Origin: Albula goreensis
Lineage: Eukaryota; Chordata; Actinopteri; Albuliformes; Albulidae
Direction of reading: 5' to 3'
Length of the DNA: 64,000 nucleotides
NCBI GenBank assembly: GCA_022829145.1
Contig: CM040752.1
Coordinates: 25,973,586-26,037,585 of the forward strand
Shown here: piece by piece, positions 52,701 to 64,000 of the stretch
How positions within the stretch are numbered: position 1 is the first letter of the stretch
Layout of the letters: every line of letters begins with the position of its first letter
Notes under the pieces: generated by a model
The model's database searches: none
Told to the model about the DNA's origin: nothing
Seen by the model: only the letters and a program-made list of their open reading frames with translations
Made by a program: the position numbers and the translations under genes

Positions 52701-54101
52701 CTTACACCCAGGAATGACAAATCTGGCAGTGGCACAGCAACCCTCTGCCCAGTTATCTAATGCAACCCTATCGAGCTGTTCCTCCAGCACCTCCCTTTAC
52801 CCCATGGTAGGCCTAACCCTTTACCAAAAACAGTCTGACCCACAGTGACCCATTACCCATGATTTAGCCAATATGAACTCTTTACTCATAGGCAGCCCAG
52901 CCATTATCTTGGGTATACACAACTGCCCCAACAATGACCTTTTACTTACTGCTACCAAGGATATCAATAAATCTGTGCCTAACACAGTCAGTCCAGCAGT
53001 AAAACCTTTACAAACCTTTCTGGTATACAGTGTGAAAGTACGAGCGCATACACAGCCCTTTCTTTTTCATCTCTCATAGCATTTCATTTCACAGGGGGAA
53101 AATTCGAAAATCAGGACTATTCCGGGACTACAAACAAGACCGAGTTCTGATATCAACCCACATTTCTCACTTAAATTGATCTGTTCCACTCTGATTCAGT
53201 TCACGCCTGTCTTTTCAGCAAAGCTTCGCAACAGCACATTGCACTGAATATTTTTGTTACCCGTCTCTTTGTTACAGCAAAGCAGTCCTATAAATGTATA
53301 AGTCACCTGCTAAATCAGAGAAAACGCTATGAATTGGTATCCAGACATCTCTGGGAATACTGACTTTCTTCACTTTTTCTTATCTGTGCCTGTTGAAAAG
53401 TAGTAAAGGCAGAGCCACTTTCCTTCTGCTGGCTTGTAAAACTTCCCAAGGAAGGATTAATCCAAAAATATACTGCTTCAACCATGACCTTATCCCAGCT
53501 CCATAGTTAATCTCTATCTCCCTACAACTTTAATCAATTTTAAAGTCATTTATTTATATATCTACATTGTACATAGGTATTACCTGAATACTCATTTTCT
53601 AAGGACAGAGCTTGGGGAAAAGCAGGTTCTTTATGGATGCTTTGAACGCTTCCATATACCTGTATACAGTTTTGGGTGTTCACACATTTACTTTCGCAAC
53701 TACTCTACATGTGTTGATTTCTTCCTTTGGGTGGGTCTTTTTGGAAATTAATTCGGTTAATTTGCACAGGCTTTCATTAGCAGGCTTGATTTGTACAAAA
53801 TGTATTTTGAAACTGTATATCAGTTAGAATTTACTTTAATTGCTTCCTTGTATTCCATTATCATTCTTAGAGAGGTCAAGAGAAATAGCAAGTTCAACAA
53901 CTTTGAACAGGTGGCCAGGTGTTTTATTTGCAATATTTAGTGGTGTAGTTTTTACAGCCATCTTCCCCCTTTGGCTTTTTGTTGTGTTTATATTGACTGT
54001 GCTTTGTGTTGTGTGTGTGTATGTACATTGTTCATAGAAAAAACATATTTACATACTCACATGGTCATCACCACATCCCTCTCTCTTTTTTCACTTTCAC
54101 T

Positions 54102-54187
54102 AAACATAAGATATATATATATATGTGTGTGTGTGTGTATATATATATATACACACACACACACACATATACATATATCTTATGTTT
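54102..54187. repeat. 86-bp near-perfect palindrome (AT/GT microsatellite core, unique ends)
   Basis: Two 43-bp arms meet with no spacer, and 41 of 43 pairs match; the mismatches are 54117/54172 and 54123/54166. The outer 9 bp (AAACATAAG and its complement) are not repetitive; inside are AT, then GT/AC, then AT runs. It could extrude as a cruciform or a long RNA hairpin. CA repeats follow at 54206-54241. Confidence 0.85.
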
Positions 54188-54209
54188 CATATATATATGT
54201 ATATACACA

Positions 54210-54244
<35 letters not shown>

Positions 54245-55098
54245 TGAGACACACAAACAAAGACTTGCAAAATGACATACATGCAAAATGTGCAAGCTAG
54301 AACACATCGCACTGTCCGGGCCTCGGCCTGAACGTTGACGGCTCGGGGTCACTGCATAAGGGCCCTCAGGGCATTTCTGCTGTCTACCTCTCTGGGCCCT
54401 AAATGAAGAGGATTTAGTTACACAGGACAAAGAGAGGAAAACCCCACTGTCTGCCTCCACCACAGCAGCCAGGTCCATCCCTGCCCCCCAGCCCACCCCA
54501 AATTCTGCCTTGTACACCCTGTGATGTCATTCCTTCCAGCCAGCAACATACAGCTGGAGACAGAGCAGAATATGGTCAGGGTGCTCAGCAGGGGACTATA
54601 CAGTGCACACACAACCACAGAGCCCTTTCATTAGTGTGCACCTTTTATTTTTTTACATCTCCCCTCTGCTTTAAATAAGTAAACAGATCAATAAGCAAAG
54701 ATACAGAGTGCGTGTCCCCGCAGGTTAGGTGAACATAATATACTATCAATAATTAATTTCTCACTTTTCATTGGAATGACAGGACCACAAAGAAAGGATA
54801 TTAAATTTGTATTTCGACTATTCTATCAAAGGTTAAGTTGGAGCTGTCAGTGGCATGTGTCACACTTGTTTTACTTTTTTTATTTGCTTATTTGCTTTGT
54901 GTTGGTCTCTAGCAGGGCACTGGGGGCCTGGTCTTTATTTACCACTGACCGCTCTCTCTGTGCCCTGTCTGCATCCCTGGGTACACAAGAACAACACCTT
55001 GCAGCTGTTCAGGTGAGAGACTCCACCCTACCCCCACAGCCCCACAGCCCAACCCTCTTCTGGGGAAAGCACCACCACCACCACCAAACAACCCCCCC

Positions 55099-55101
<3 letters not shown>

Positions 55102-55134
<33 letters not shown>
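55102..55134. repeat. (CA)n microsatellite
   Basis: About 16 CA units after a CCACCA and C-rich stretch. Confidence 0.96.
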
Positions 55135-55135
<1 letters not shown>

Positions 55136-58100
55136 CTTCATCCTTCCAACCCTCAAGGGCTCCGGGAGGGCAGGCCAGCATCCTGCTCAGTGATATTTGA
55201 CACCGTTGTTTCAGTAAACCACACAGGCCTGACATGGCTACAGAGCACACCTCCTGCACCTCAGACTACATCTTTGGTGGGGGGTGTGGGGAGGTTTAAC
55301 TGATGTGTACACAAGACGGACAGAGCAGCAGCAGGACAGAGATATGAGCTGAGCGTAGCACAGGGAAGAACCTCCAGTCAGGACTCTCTTTTACTGGCAG
55401 GACAGGGCAGAGCAAATACGGGCCCTGAATACCTCTCAATCTTCCAATCTGCATAAAAAACAGAACAGGAAGAGCCAGTTCACTGGTTTTACTGTCTGCC
55501 ATTGTCCCCTACAACCCAACCACCCCCCAACATCACCACTGTGTCTCACCCTGCCCGAACAAAACAGATTAAATTCATTCATTAACAAACAGGGTTTTCG
55601 ATTCCATCTCTTTTTTTCAAAAAGGCAGACAGTTGGTGTCGGTGGGAGGTAAGCCAAGCTTGCGTTTTCGCTCTCTCTCTCGGTCCCACCCACCCACCCT
55701 CCTCCCCATTAGACTCTCTCAGTACACCCAGCGGGCCCCCTTCCCCCCCACCCTGCCCCAAAATTGGCATCACCAGCCAGCAGGCAGCTGCAGAGGAAGA
55801 CTGCCTCCCTCCACCCCCACTCTCAACCCCCACCCACCCCCTACCCCCTCCAAGGACCCACAGGCCAACAATCAAACCAGCAGCTTCATTCAGAGTAGAG
55901 GCTGCCCTGTACATCACCCTATATCTGACACTCCTGCCCCTAGCAGATGAGCAGAGGGGGGATGTGGAGCCACACCACAAGATGGTGGGGGGTGGGAATC
56001 GGGGCTTGCCCTGGCAATTTAAAGTCAATTTACCGTATTTATTTCTGAAGGATAAGAGTCCCATTGAGATTAGAGAGATCCCAGCTCTGATAAGAGGCTG
56101 TCCCAATTAGGTTACTCCCAGAGGATCACATACACTGGAGCCATCAACACATGTCATTGCCATTGTCTGAGAAATGGATAGAAGAGGGTAAAAAAGAAAA
56201 TTGGGAATAGTCCCCCTGCACGTACACACAGGCTCACCACTCCCACCACCAAGAGCACAAAAATACAAGTGTCCTTGCTTCCATTTTCAGCGCACACTGG
56301 CAAATGCATTCAGGGACTTGTTTGATGCCTTCTTCATCCTACAATGTTTGATTCCGGGTTTAAAACCATAAAAGAATTTGAAGGGAGAGCAAGTGAAAAA
56401 GCTTGCCAGTACCTTTATTTGACTATACTGGCAATGGTTTTCTCTCCTGTTTGCTATTCAAGATGGTGCGCATTCACAGGGCACAGGACACTCAGCACTT
56501 CCTCAGTCTGTGACATAATGCCATTATGGCCATTCTCATTATTGTCACAAGTTTTATCAGGTAGTCACTACTCATGAGATGCATCTAGCTAAAATACAAG
56601 CAAAGCAGCATGTGTAAAACAAAAGAAACCTGTTGCTTGTTAATGGTTCCCAGCAACAAACATATAGCATTCTTTCATACTGCAAACCTTTCGTTTCTTT
56701 CTAAACCTTTATTTTAAAAAAAGGCTAAGTGGAGACGAGCACTTCAGCGATAGTTGATCAAGCTGCACTTAACGCTCTCAAAACCAGTAAGTAAAAAAAA
56801 GAGAGAGAGGAAAGAAGAATGTTAGGGCTATTTATAGGATCCTCGGAGAGGCTGGTGTCAACTGCATGTGATGGTGCTCTGTGGTTGCTTCCTCTAGGCT
56901 CCGACAGGGCTCTCTCACTTGCAACGTCTTCCTCCTTTTCGGACACTTGTTTCACTTCACATTTCTACCCTTGTTATTATTGTCATTAACGACAGAGAAA
57001 GGTCAAGCTCGAGTGGGACCGAAGTCTTGCCTCCGTCCACTGTCAAAAGCACACCTTCACACTGGGCAGGGAATGAATGCCGTGAAATTCAAGGCAAAAA
57101 GCTATTTGCCAGGCAGTTTCAGAGGCCCAACAAAACAAATGGGAATGGCTAACACACCACCTTATGGTGTTTTTACCACAGCATTGTATTGACACAACAT
57201 GGACTGCCAAAGGTTTTGCTACTGAGCTCAATGCCAAGAGTGGCACATCAGCAAAATGAAGTTTATATCTTCAGAAAAGTCAACTTCAGTATCAATGGGC
57301 ATGCGTTTTCTAATGAATGTGCGATCATTCTTATATCTGCATTCACAGGAAGTGAAAATTCAATGATATGTGTACCAGTCTCAAATCTGGTGACAGCCAA
57401 TTATACAAGATATAACAGCAGAAATAAAGAGAAACCTATCAGCAAGACCCACGAAGAAGCTATAGAATTTCATTTGCACATTCTGGTTGAACGCTAAAGC
57501 TGGAGCCAGCCTAGCATTTGTTGGAGCCAGAGCTGGCTGATCTGGTATGGAGCAATTGCTTTTCCATTGCATCACCCGTTATCAGAGCTGTAGAATGTGA
57601 CATCACACTAAATTCTGGCGTCTGCCCAGATCAAGGAGATTGGACAGGGGTTGGAGGTTTCTTGAAAAAAGAAAACTAGATTAAATATCATTTCTGCTTT
57701 TTGTTTGATTTGTTGTGATCAAAAACAGTTAGGACTACAGACCCCTGTTAGTTTCTTTCTTTACTGTTTGAATAGATATGTGCTTATAACATGGTACTTC
57801 ATAAGAATTCTGGAGTGTGTATGCTTTCTGGTCAATGTTTCCTTTGATCAGCCATGGCAGTATCCTTCTGGAAGCCATCTGTATTTTGGGAAAATTAGTG
57901 TATTTTTATTCTCTAAAAATCTCCCCAACTAGAATTGAAGAGGACAAACATCTTAAAGCCAAATGAGAAGCATGCAATGCTTTAAAATTTAAATAGACTC
58001 AAAAGACTAGTTTGTAGCTACAGTATGAAAAAGAAAATCAATCCAATGACAGCAGGAAATCCAGAAGAATGAAAATAAATATATAAAGTGACAAATATAT

Positions 58101-59902
58101 GATCGAGGAGATTACACCAAATTACAGTTAATTTCTAGTTTTTCACTAGCTCCAATAACGCTCTAGCGAACATAACAAGGACACAAAATCAAATTCTCCA
58201 AATCTTCCCTTCAGCCCATCAATGGCTGCCCTGTTTTTAATTACAAATACTTAGTTGTGTAAATTAACTATCAAACAACTATACAAAAATGGGAGTAATG
58301 GCTCAAAATATATGAAAATCAAATGACAAATAAACTAAACACACCAGTATGGTTTATCAAACATAAGCGATTCTTTCTAAAATAAGGTTCATAATTAGTA
58401 GTTCTTGTTAAATACATAATTTAACTGATTACTCCACAACAGCAAGACTGACATTTTTACAAATTCACACCAGTCTTTGACTGCACTGTCTCCAATAATG
58501 TGTGCTTGCTGTTTTTCCCCAAAAATATGTTACTGAGAATCAAAACTTCAATCAAAAGTTTCCGACGAATGAGAAATTTCTCAAATTCACTGACACAGTA
58601 ACAAATGTTTGATATTATATGTGCTGATCATCTCAAACATGGTATCACACATTTCAATTAATTTGTGATTTATGGTCAAACACAAGACAGTAACAAAATC
58701 ATATAAAATACATCAAGAGAAATAATTTCAATTTAATGTTTCTATGACAGTATAGTGCTATGTCTCATTCATATCCATGACACAAAATACAAAAATAACA
58801 TGGATTTATAATACATAACACCCATTTTGCCAACAGAATGGGTGGGTTGTGCTTGTAAAACGCAATTATATGATTCAACATCCACGTGATTTTTGCATTT
58901 TAATCATGGAGATCAATGTTTTGAACATTAAGGTGTATTTGAAGAAAGTACCAGCTGTGCTGCCATGAAAATATGCTCTTGAGTTTCCTATAACTGTGCC
59001 CCTGGTGTATATTTGTGCATGGTGTCATATACCTTCATCTTCATCACTAGTCACATGATGTCAACCCAGGTTTCTGTCTTATGTCACCTTGTGTGGTTCT
59101 ATCCTCAGTTTTTATAGCACAAAATCAAAAACATTCCAAACATGGCTCATTCTGTGATTGGGCCAGCACATAAAAATCCAAGCGGGCCAAGCTGTACAAC
59201 CTTTAAGATAATGGGAAACCATCTGAAAAGTGAACAAAGAAAGCCAGCCTGCTTCTAGCTCTATAGTGAAAGGGGCCAAAACAGACACCAGTAACACTGA
59301 ACTCATCCAGGGGTGAGCGATTTAAATCTGGACTTCATCATATGGGTCGCAGAAGTCAGGCAGTAAGCCCAATTCCACACTGAATTCTTCTGTTTTTTTG
59401 TATCAGACAAGTATTTTTCTGCATTTGTTATGCTTATCAAACAAAATGGCATAAATGGTCATTCAAAAAAGCCATGTTTCTTATATTTAAATTGTCAGCA
59501 CCCCTTTTAAGTTTGAAATGAAATTAAATGATCCAACTTAATTGTAATGTAACCTATTCAACAAAATAAATAATTTTTTTGAAGCCAATATGGACTATTT
59601 TCTCAATTAGACGTAATTCCTATTAAAGAAAGCTTGTGCTTGATGTTCTTGAAAAAAAAAAACTATTCATAGACAAAACCTAGTGTAAAACACACACAAA
59701 GTTGACACACTGATGGCTCTGGGAGACAGGACAGTATGCAGTCTCTTAGTTTCTACTGACCTTAGGCAGCCTTCCAGTGCTCTGGCCTCATTTATCCACA
59801 CAAACACAAGCAGTGAGTCTCTCTCAGGCACCAGGGGCTGATTTACATCATGTTTACAGTGAGCATCTTACACAAATGCGCAGGCATGCACGCATACATG
59901 AG

Positions 59903-59905
<3 letters not shown>

Positions 59906-59942
<37 letters not shown>
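59906..59942. repeat. (CA)n microsatellite
   Basis: About 18 uninterrupted CA units. Confidence 0.97.
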
Positions 59943-59944
<2 letters not shown>

Positions 59945-62094
59945 GCAAAAGTTGTGGTGGTGTCTACCCACACTATCCCCTACTTGCAGTGAGGGGGAAG
60001 CCTCTCAGCACCCCTGACGGAGTGTGACGAGAGGCCATGATCTCCTTTGTGCTGCGTCTGCCCAGGCCTTTGCTACGTGAGGTTGACAGAGCTGGAATGA
60101 GGCATCATCAGCTTCATCTCTGCACTACCACATAAGCTTGATCTTTCCTGGGGATAAAACATTGTTCTCGGACTCCCTCCTCAACCCTTAAAATGGACCT
60201 AGCACTGCTTCTTCTGACTGGTGCTGTTGAAGGCATATGATCTATGCTTTCTGTTGGGGTAATATTTCTTGCATTTGAGTTTGATTCTGATGTGTCAAGA
60301 CCATTAAACAAATGTTTTTTTTTTTTTCCAGAGCTTTAGGTTCCTCCTCTCCCAAACAACTGATCAGGCATTAGTTTACATGACTCTAATCCAAATCACC
60401 AACCATTTTTGTGAAGGGTGGATACAGATCCGGGACGACAGCTTGGGGCAGAATCTATCAACATCTTTCACTGATGACACCAGTGGTGGCTGCACAGACC
60501 TAACAAATCAATGCGTGAAAGGCATCCCAGAGGAATAGGAATGCCTATTTGTGGCATTCCCTACCGGTTCTGAATTTCAGGAACTAATACTCGTTTTTAT
60601 CTGTGGTCCTGTAATCCCAAAAATACACATAAAATGCTATTCAGTGCTGTACCAATTTTGACAAAAAATATTGTTTCATAATTTTACCTCCTACCTCTTG
60701 AGACAGTCATATCAATCCCCATTTTTAAAAGATCTGTATTCAACATTTTTGTTACATACAACTGAAACAGACGAAACAATCTTAGTATACTGTCAGTGAT
60801 GGAATTTAGCAGTAAGGTTTCTAAAGCAACAAATCTGATGGAGGCTGTCATTGATGTACTGAAGGCAGCATGTAAAACAGTTTAGTGTTGCTCATGTTTA
60901 TATAACAAAGTTGAGGGAAATATTATGATCTATGCACCTGTTTTAGACTCATAGGCTTACACAAGAGCACAATCAATTTATTTGAGAGTAAACATCATAT
61001 GAACCCTCACTGACACAATACATGCTGGCTAATAAGGCAGGCATCAATGCAGACACCAGGATCCACTGCAAAAATGAGCCTGTGATTATTAATATTATGT
61101 AATGCAATAAAACATGCAATTAATATTACCTTGCATATAAATGTTATTAATGCATTGTATTAAAAACATTAAGATGACTTAAAATGAACTCTGACTGTAA
61201 ACTTTCCCTCTGCTTTTCTATATTTCATATTATTACAAACAAGCCACAACTTCACTACATGTTAGTAATCATCCAATCAACGAGAGGATCTTTTTTCACT
61301 AAACACCTGATTTAAATTAATTTACCAGTGAATACCCGAGAACTTACCAGCAACAATTGGGAACAAGAATAAAAAACATGGGAAAACATGTTACTGGAGC
61401 AACGGGTGCCACCACCCTCATCCCTAGCCAATCCCCAAATTTTCTTGTGATTTTTTTTCTTGGTATGACACAGTGAACTGTCAGTATCTACCATAAGCTA
61501 ATGTAAAAAAAATGGATGGGTACTACAGTTTATTACTCAGGTTACAACCCTCAGAGGACTTATCCATATCTGATTTGCATTCCTGTAAAGGTATGGGACA
61601 GGCGTGTTATCAAATGATTACTAGTTTGTCACAGTGCCACCTTACCTATATTTGTCACTTCATTTGCATAATTTCTTTAAATATGCACCCCCTGATTTAT
61701 TTGGTTTTAACATTTTATTTTACATGATATTCACTTAAATAGTGTGTTGATCTTGGAGCGTATTCTGAAATACACACACGTAGACACACAAGCATGAATT
61801 CAAGCACAAATGTAGTTTACATATAGGTATCTTATAGGTACTGCACAGAATACTAACAATTTTTACATATTAAACGATAGTAAGAAAACACCAGTCTGCA
61901 CAACAGATTACTACCTGCGGACCTCCTGCAAACTATGTGCACGGGATTTCCCTCTAGCTACCTAATCAGGTAAGGCTCTGTCAATTCACGTACAGTGTCA
62001 TTCGTTGCAAGCTGGCAGGACAACATAATGCAAATCTTCAGAGCACTGTTTTAACTCGCACGCGACTAGTTATTACTAGTGAGAGAGCAGCGGC

Positions 62095-62108
62095 GTTGCC
62101 TTGGTAGC
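62095..62108 (+). promoter_or_regulatory. RFX-type X-box (GTTGCCTTGGTAGC)
   Basis: This X-box-like site lies in intron 1 only about 240 bp downstream of exon 1, in a CpG-containing stretch. It has one mismatch to the consensus, in the second half-site, and is close enough to the main promoter to act there. Confidence 0.4.
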
Positions 62109-62343
62109 AGAGATAGGACATATACCAGCGCTTTCGGGGGCGAACAAGAAAAGGGGAGGAGGTGGAGGGGAAGGAGGAGGGGACGGTGGTACAATAAACC
62201 CCAAAAAGTTGGAATTAAATATAGGTGACACGGTGGGCGAGATTCATAAATATATATTTACTTAAGTAAATATACAAAGCCTTGCGCGCGCACACACATC
62301 ACACAGACGAACATCGTGAATAGACACTTTTAACGTTACAAAC

Positions 62344-62676
62344 CGTTGCCTTGATGGGGACGTAAAGGATCTGTTTTCCAGATGCTCCATTGTGGTCGCC
62401 TTGAATGCTCCCAACCTGAAAACCTTTGGATTTCACCCAGAATTTGAATTTGGCGTTGATGTGGTTGCTCTCGATGTAGACGCCACCCGACTCGTCGTTC
62501 TGTAAAAGAGTCTGAAGGATCTTGTTGTATTTTCGCCGGGTGACTGTCTTTGTTTTACCCGAGTCCCCGTAAGTACGGAGGCACCAGTCCTGAAATTCGT
62601 TGAACATCTCTGCCTCCGACACGACAGGGCTTCTACTCCTTTTTGTTAAATCCAAGCACGATTTTTTTGTTGACAT
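62344..62676 (-). CDS. nol4l: nol4l coding exon 1 (N-terminal NOL4-family domain)
   Basis: This is the first coding exon of a nucleolar protein 4-like gene and encodes residues 1-111. The ATG at 62676-62674 is preceded in frame by a stop (TAA at 62691-62689), so the start is well defined. After about 23 variable residues comes the family's N-terminal block: 'FQDWCLRTYGDSGKTKTVT' (about residues 28-46), then 'AKFKFWVKSKGFQ' and 'KQILYVPIKAT' at the exon end. I recognise these blocks from vertebrate NOL4 and NOL4L. The exon ends ACG|gtttgt in phase 0, which fits the phase-0 acceptor of exon 2. The family is nuclear or nucleolar and its biochemical role is poorly known; human NOL4L (C20orf112) is known as a fusion partner of RUNX1 and PAX5 in leukaemia. 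The donor is weak, and a gtaacg lies 4 nt further on. I am very sure of the family; the choice of NOL4L over NOL4 rests on exon 5. Confidence 0.94.
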
Positions 62677-64000
62677 TGTTTCCTCTATTTATTATTTGCC
62701 TCCCTAGTTAACAGGTTTCAAATTAATTCAAAACCCACGGAAATTTCAGTTTACCCAAATGTTTTATTCCCTTTTCACGAGGAGGAACGTCTTACTACTC
62801 GGAATGATATTTGCTCCCCCGATAAACAGAAATACGGAGCTAGCAAGCTAGCTGACTGGCTATATAGATTCGTGTGGTCTCACACCTGTTTGCAGAAACG
62901 CTTCGCCTCCTGTCCCAAACGGCAACAACAAATGTCAGTGCTCACATCCTACGCTGAGGAACTGAAAGAAGGGGCTGTCCTACGAAACGGGTATGTCCCA
63001 CCTGTGAAGGTCTCCTGGCTAGCTAAAAAAAATCTCCGCTTCCTGAATTTAAAGCCTAAATTTCAAAGAAAAATAAACGAAGCAGCGACATTACAATATT
63101 TGTATTTGGTTATTTCTATTTTAACAGCCACAGTTTGTCTGTAGCTTTACCAAAATAGGACAGGACCAAATGAACAGATAAGATACGGGCTGAAAGTCTA
63201 CACCCCCCTAAAACTCCACCTGGAATCGTCTTCCACCTGTTTGAATCGGACCTGTGCTCCGCCCGTCCCGAACTCTAGGCTATTCAATTGCGAATGGAGC
63301 AAATCAAATTAAAGCGAATTATTTTCCTATTGGTTTAAATAACAATTAGTAAAAGAAGTAGATGTGGAAATATGTAACATAACACTTAGTCCCTACCACC
63401 TACAAAAAAAATCCCTGTCGAAGGGAAGCGGACGCCAAAAATGCAACAGGAAGTGCGGTCCCCATGCCGAAATGAACACAAAGCGGACAGCTCGTCCCAT
63501 GCAACGGAATAGCTGTCGGTTAAATAGCTGAAAATGATCTGGGTTTTCTTATAATATAACCTAGTCTAGCAGGACAGTCAGTGATTAAATCTACTGTGGG
63601 AATAATTTTGGTTGCCCAATTTAAATCAACCCATTTATAGAAAGACAAAAGAAGAATTATAAAATAATCCCCATCATTTTCTGAGAAAATTCACGGCTCA
63701 GTACGGTGGAAACACCCGTAATGAAAAAGCCCCTAATTGTACGATGATAGTTTGTCTATTATGATGAGAATGAAAATATTCAAACCATGAAGTAGGTTAT
63801 TAGACATTCAGAGGCTGATTGTGAGTTTTTATTGTTTTGACGAGAAATAGGAACCTCCAGGTCCCTTCTATTTTCCAGAAAATCATGACAGTTAAACCGT
63901 TTTGTTTTTGTTTTACAGTCAGTTGCTTTTGTGGTCCCATCTACTGACATACAGATGCATGCTATAACACACATGTGAACGCGCGCTCTCTCTCTCTCTC
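62677..64000 (-). promoter_or_regulatory. nol4l: 5' flank, 5' UTR and presumed main promoter of nol4l
   Basis: This 1.3-kb stretch lies directly upstream of the nol4l start codon and has no convincing gene of its own. It should contain the 5' UTR and promoter. Visible candidate elements are a TATA-like CTATATAG at 62860-62867 (palindromic, so usable on the minus strand; about 185 nt before the ATG), a CCAAT box on the minus strand at 63333-63329 and an ETS-type ACAGGAAGTG at 63446-63455 on the plus strand. The window ends in a (CT)n run at 63986-64000. No transcription start can be fixed from sequence alone. A plus-strand frame of 90 codons at 62872-63144 resembles nothing I know. Confidence 0.5.

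Larger units (their letters stand above)
43008..62343 (-). other. nol4l: nol4l intron 1 (about 19.3 kb)
   Basis: The intron runs from the exon 1 donor (gtttgt) to the exon 2 acceptor (ctttcag). It holds CpG-rich patches at 45.1-46.2 kb, three GTTGCCATGG cores, the longest TG microsatellite of the window, several CA runs, a decayed tRNA-type SINE near 47.4 kb and an 86-bp palindrome at 54102-54187. Homeodomain-like AATTA clusters occur at about 47.6-47.7 kb and 56.0-56.1 kb. From about 57.5 to 61.9 kb it is AT-rich and, apart from a CA run near 59.9 kb, I see no structure in it. Long reading frames (about 175 codons at 54776-55303 and 55582-56106) span simple repeats or GC-rich tracts and look non-coding. 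Confidence 0.85.

Noticed and set aside
54776-55303. 175-codon plus-strand open frame
   Set aside because: It is largely produced by CA and CCA repeats (His/Thr runs); no homology recognised.
55582-56106. 174-codon minus-strand open frame
   Set aside because: It is glycine-rich because of a C-rich plus strand and has no recognisable domain; it sits inside intron 1 of nol4l.
62872-63144. 90-codon plus-strand frame upstream of nol4l
   Set aside because: It begins in the nol4l leader region, ends in a hydrophobic tail that reflects AT-rich DNA, and matches no known protein; a divergent gene is not supported.
1-64000. CRISPR arrays, prophage, operons or other microbial systems
   Set aside because: The split gene, microsatellites and fish-type repeats show a vertebrate chromosome; the repeats present are simple or transposon-derived, without spacer structure.

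Overview
This window is vertebrate nuclear DNA, most likely from a ray-finned fish. It holds one large split gene with consensus GT/AG introns, long dinucleotide microsatellites, and scattered decayed copies of repeat types I recall from fish genomes. I see no bacterial or viral gene organisation, no CRISPR array and no intact transposase or reverse transcriptase. The species call is inference.

The only protein-coding gene I can support is on the minus strand and is an orthologue of NOL4L (nucleolar protein 4-like). Five coding exons can be read with exact splice sites and matching phases: exon 1 (62676 to 62344), exon 2 (43007 to 42852), exon 3 (39291 to 39180), exon 4 (35172 to 35063) and exon 5 (15709 to 15568). 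Together they give 853 nt, that is 284 codons plus one base. The protein is still open at the end of exon 5, so the remaining exons must lie beyond the left edge (below position 1). Introns 1 and 4 are each about 19.3 kb, introns 2 and 3 about 3.6 and 4.0 kb, and at least 15.5 kb of intron 5 is in the window. Exon 5 carries the tryptophan-containing 'SDPTW' block and the 'GERMHSPQN' block, which resemble NOL4L more than NOL4.

Layout from left to right: 1-15567 is intron 5 (G-rich ends, microsatellites, decayed repeats); exon 5; intron 4 (15710-35062), which contains a CpG-bearing block at about 29.0-30.8 kb that looks like an internal promoter for a short isoform, and a second CpG-rich patch at 26.74-27.16 kb; exon 4; intron 3; exon 3; intron 2 with a foldback MITE; exon 2; intron 1 (43008-62343), with three copies of the RFX/X-box core GTTGCCATGG within 5 kb, CpG-rich patches at 45.1-46.2 kb, many microsatellites and an 86-bp near-perfect palindrome; exon 1; then 1.3 kb of 5' flank that should hold the main promoter.

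The most interesting signals are regulatory or structural rather than a new gene: the internal promoter with candidate leader exons, the X-box cluster in intron 1, the spacerless palindrome at 54102-54187, a weak and ambiguous exon 1 donor, and a possible poison exon near 18.4 kb. I found no convincing evidence for an undescribed protein system.
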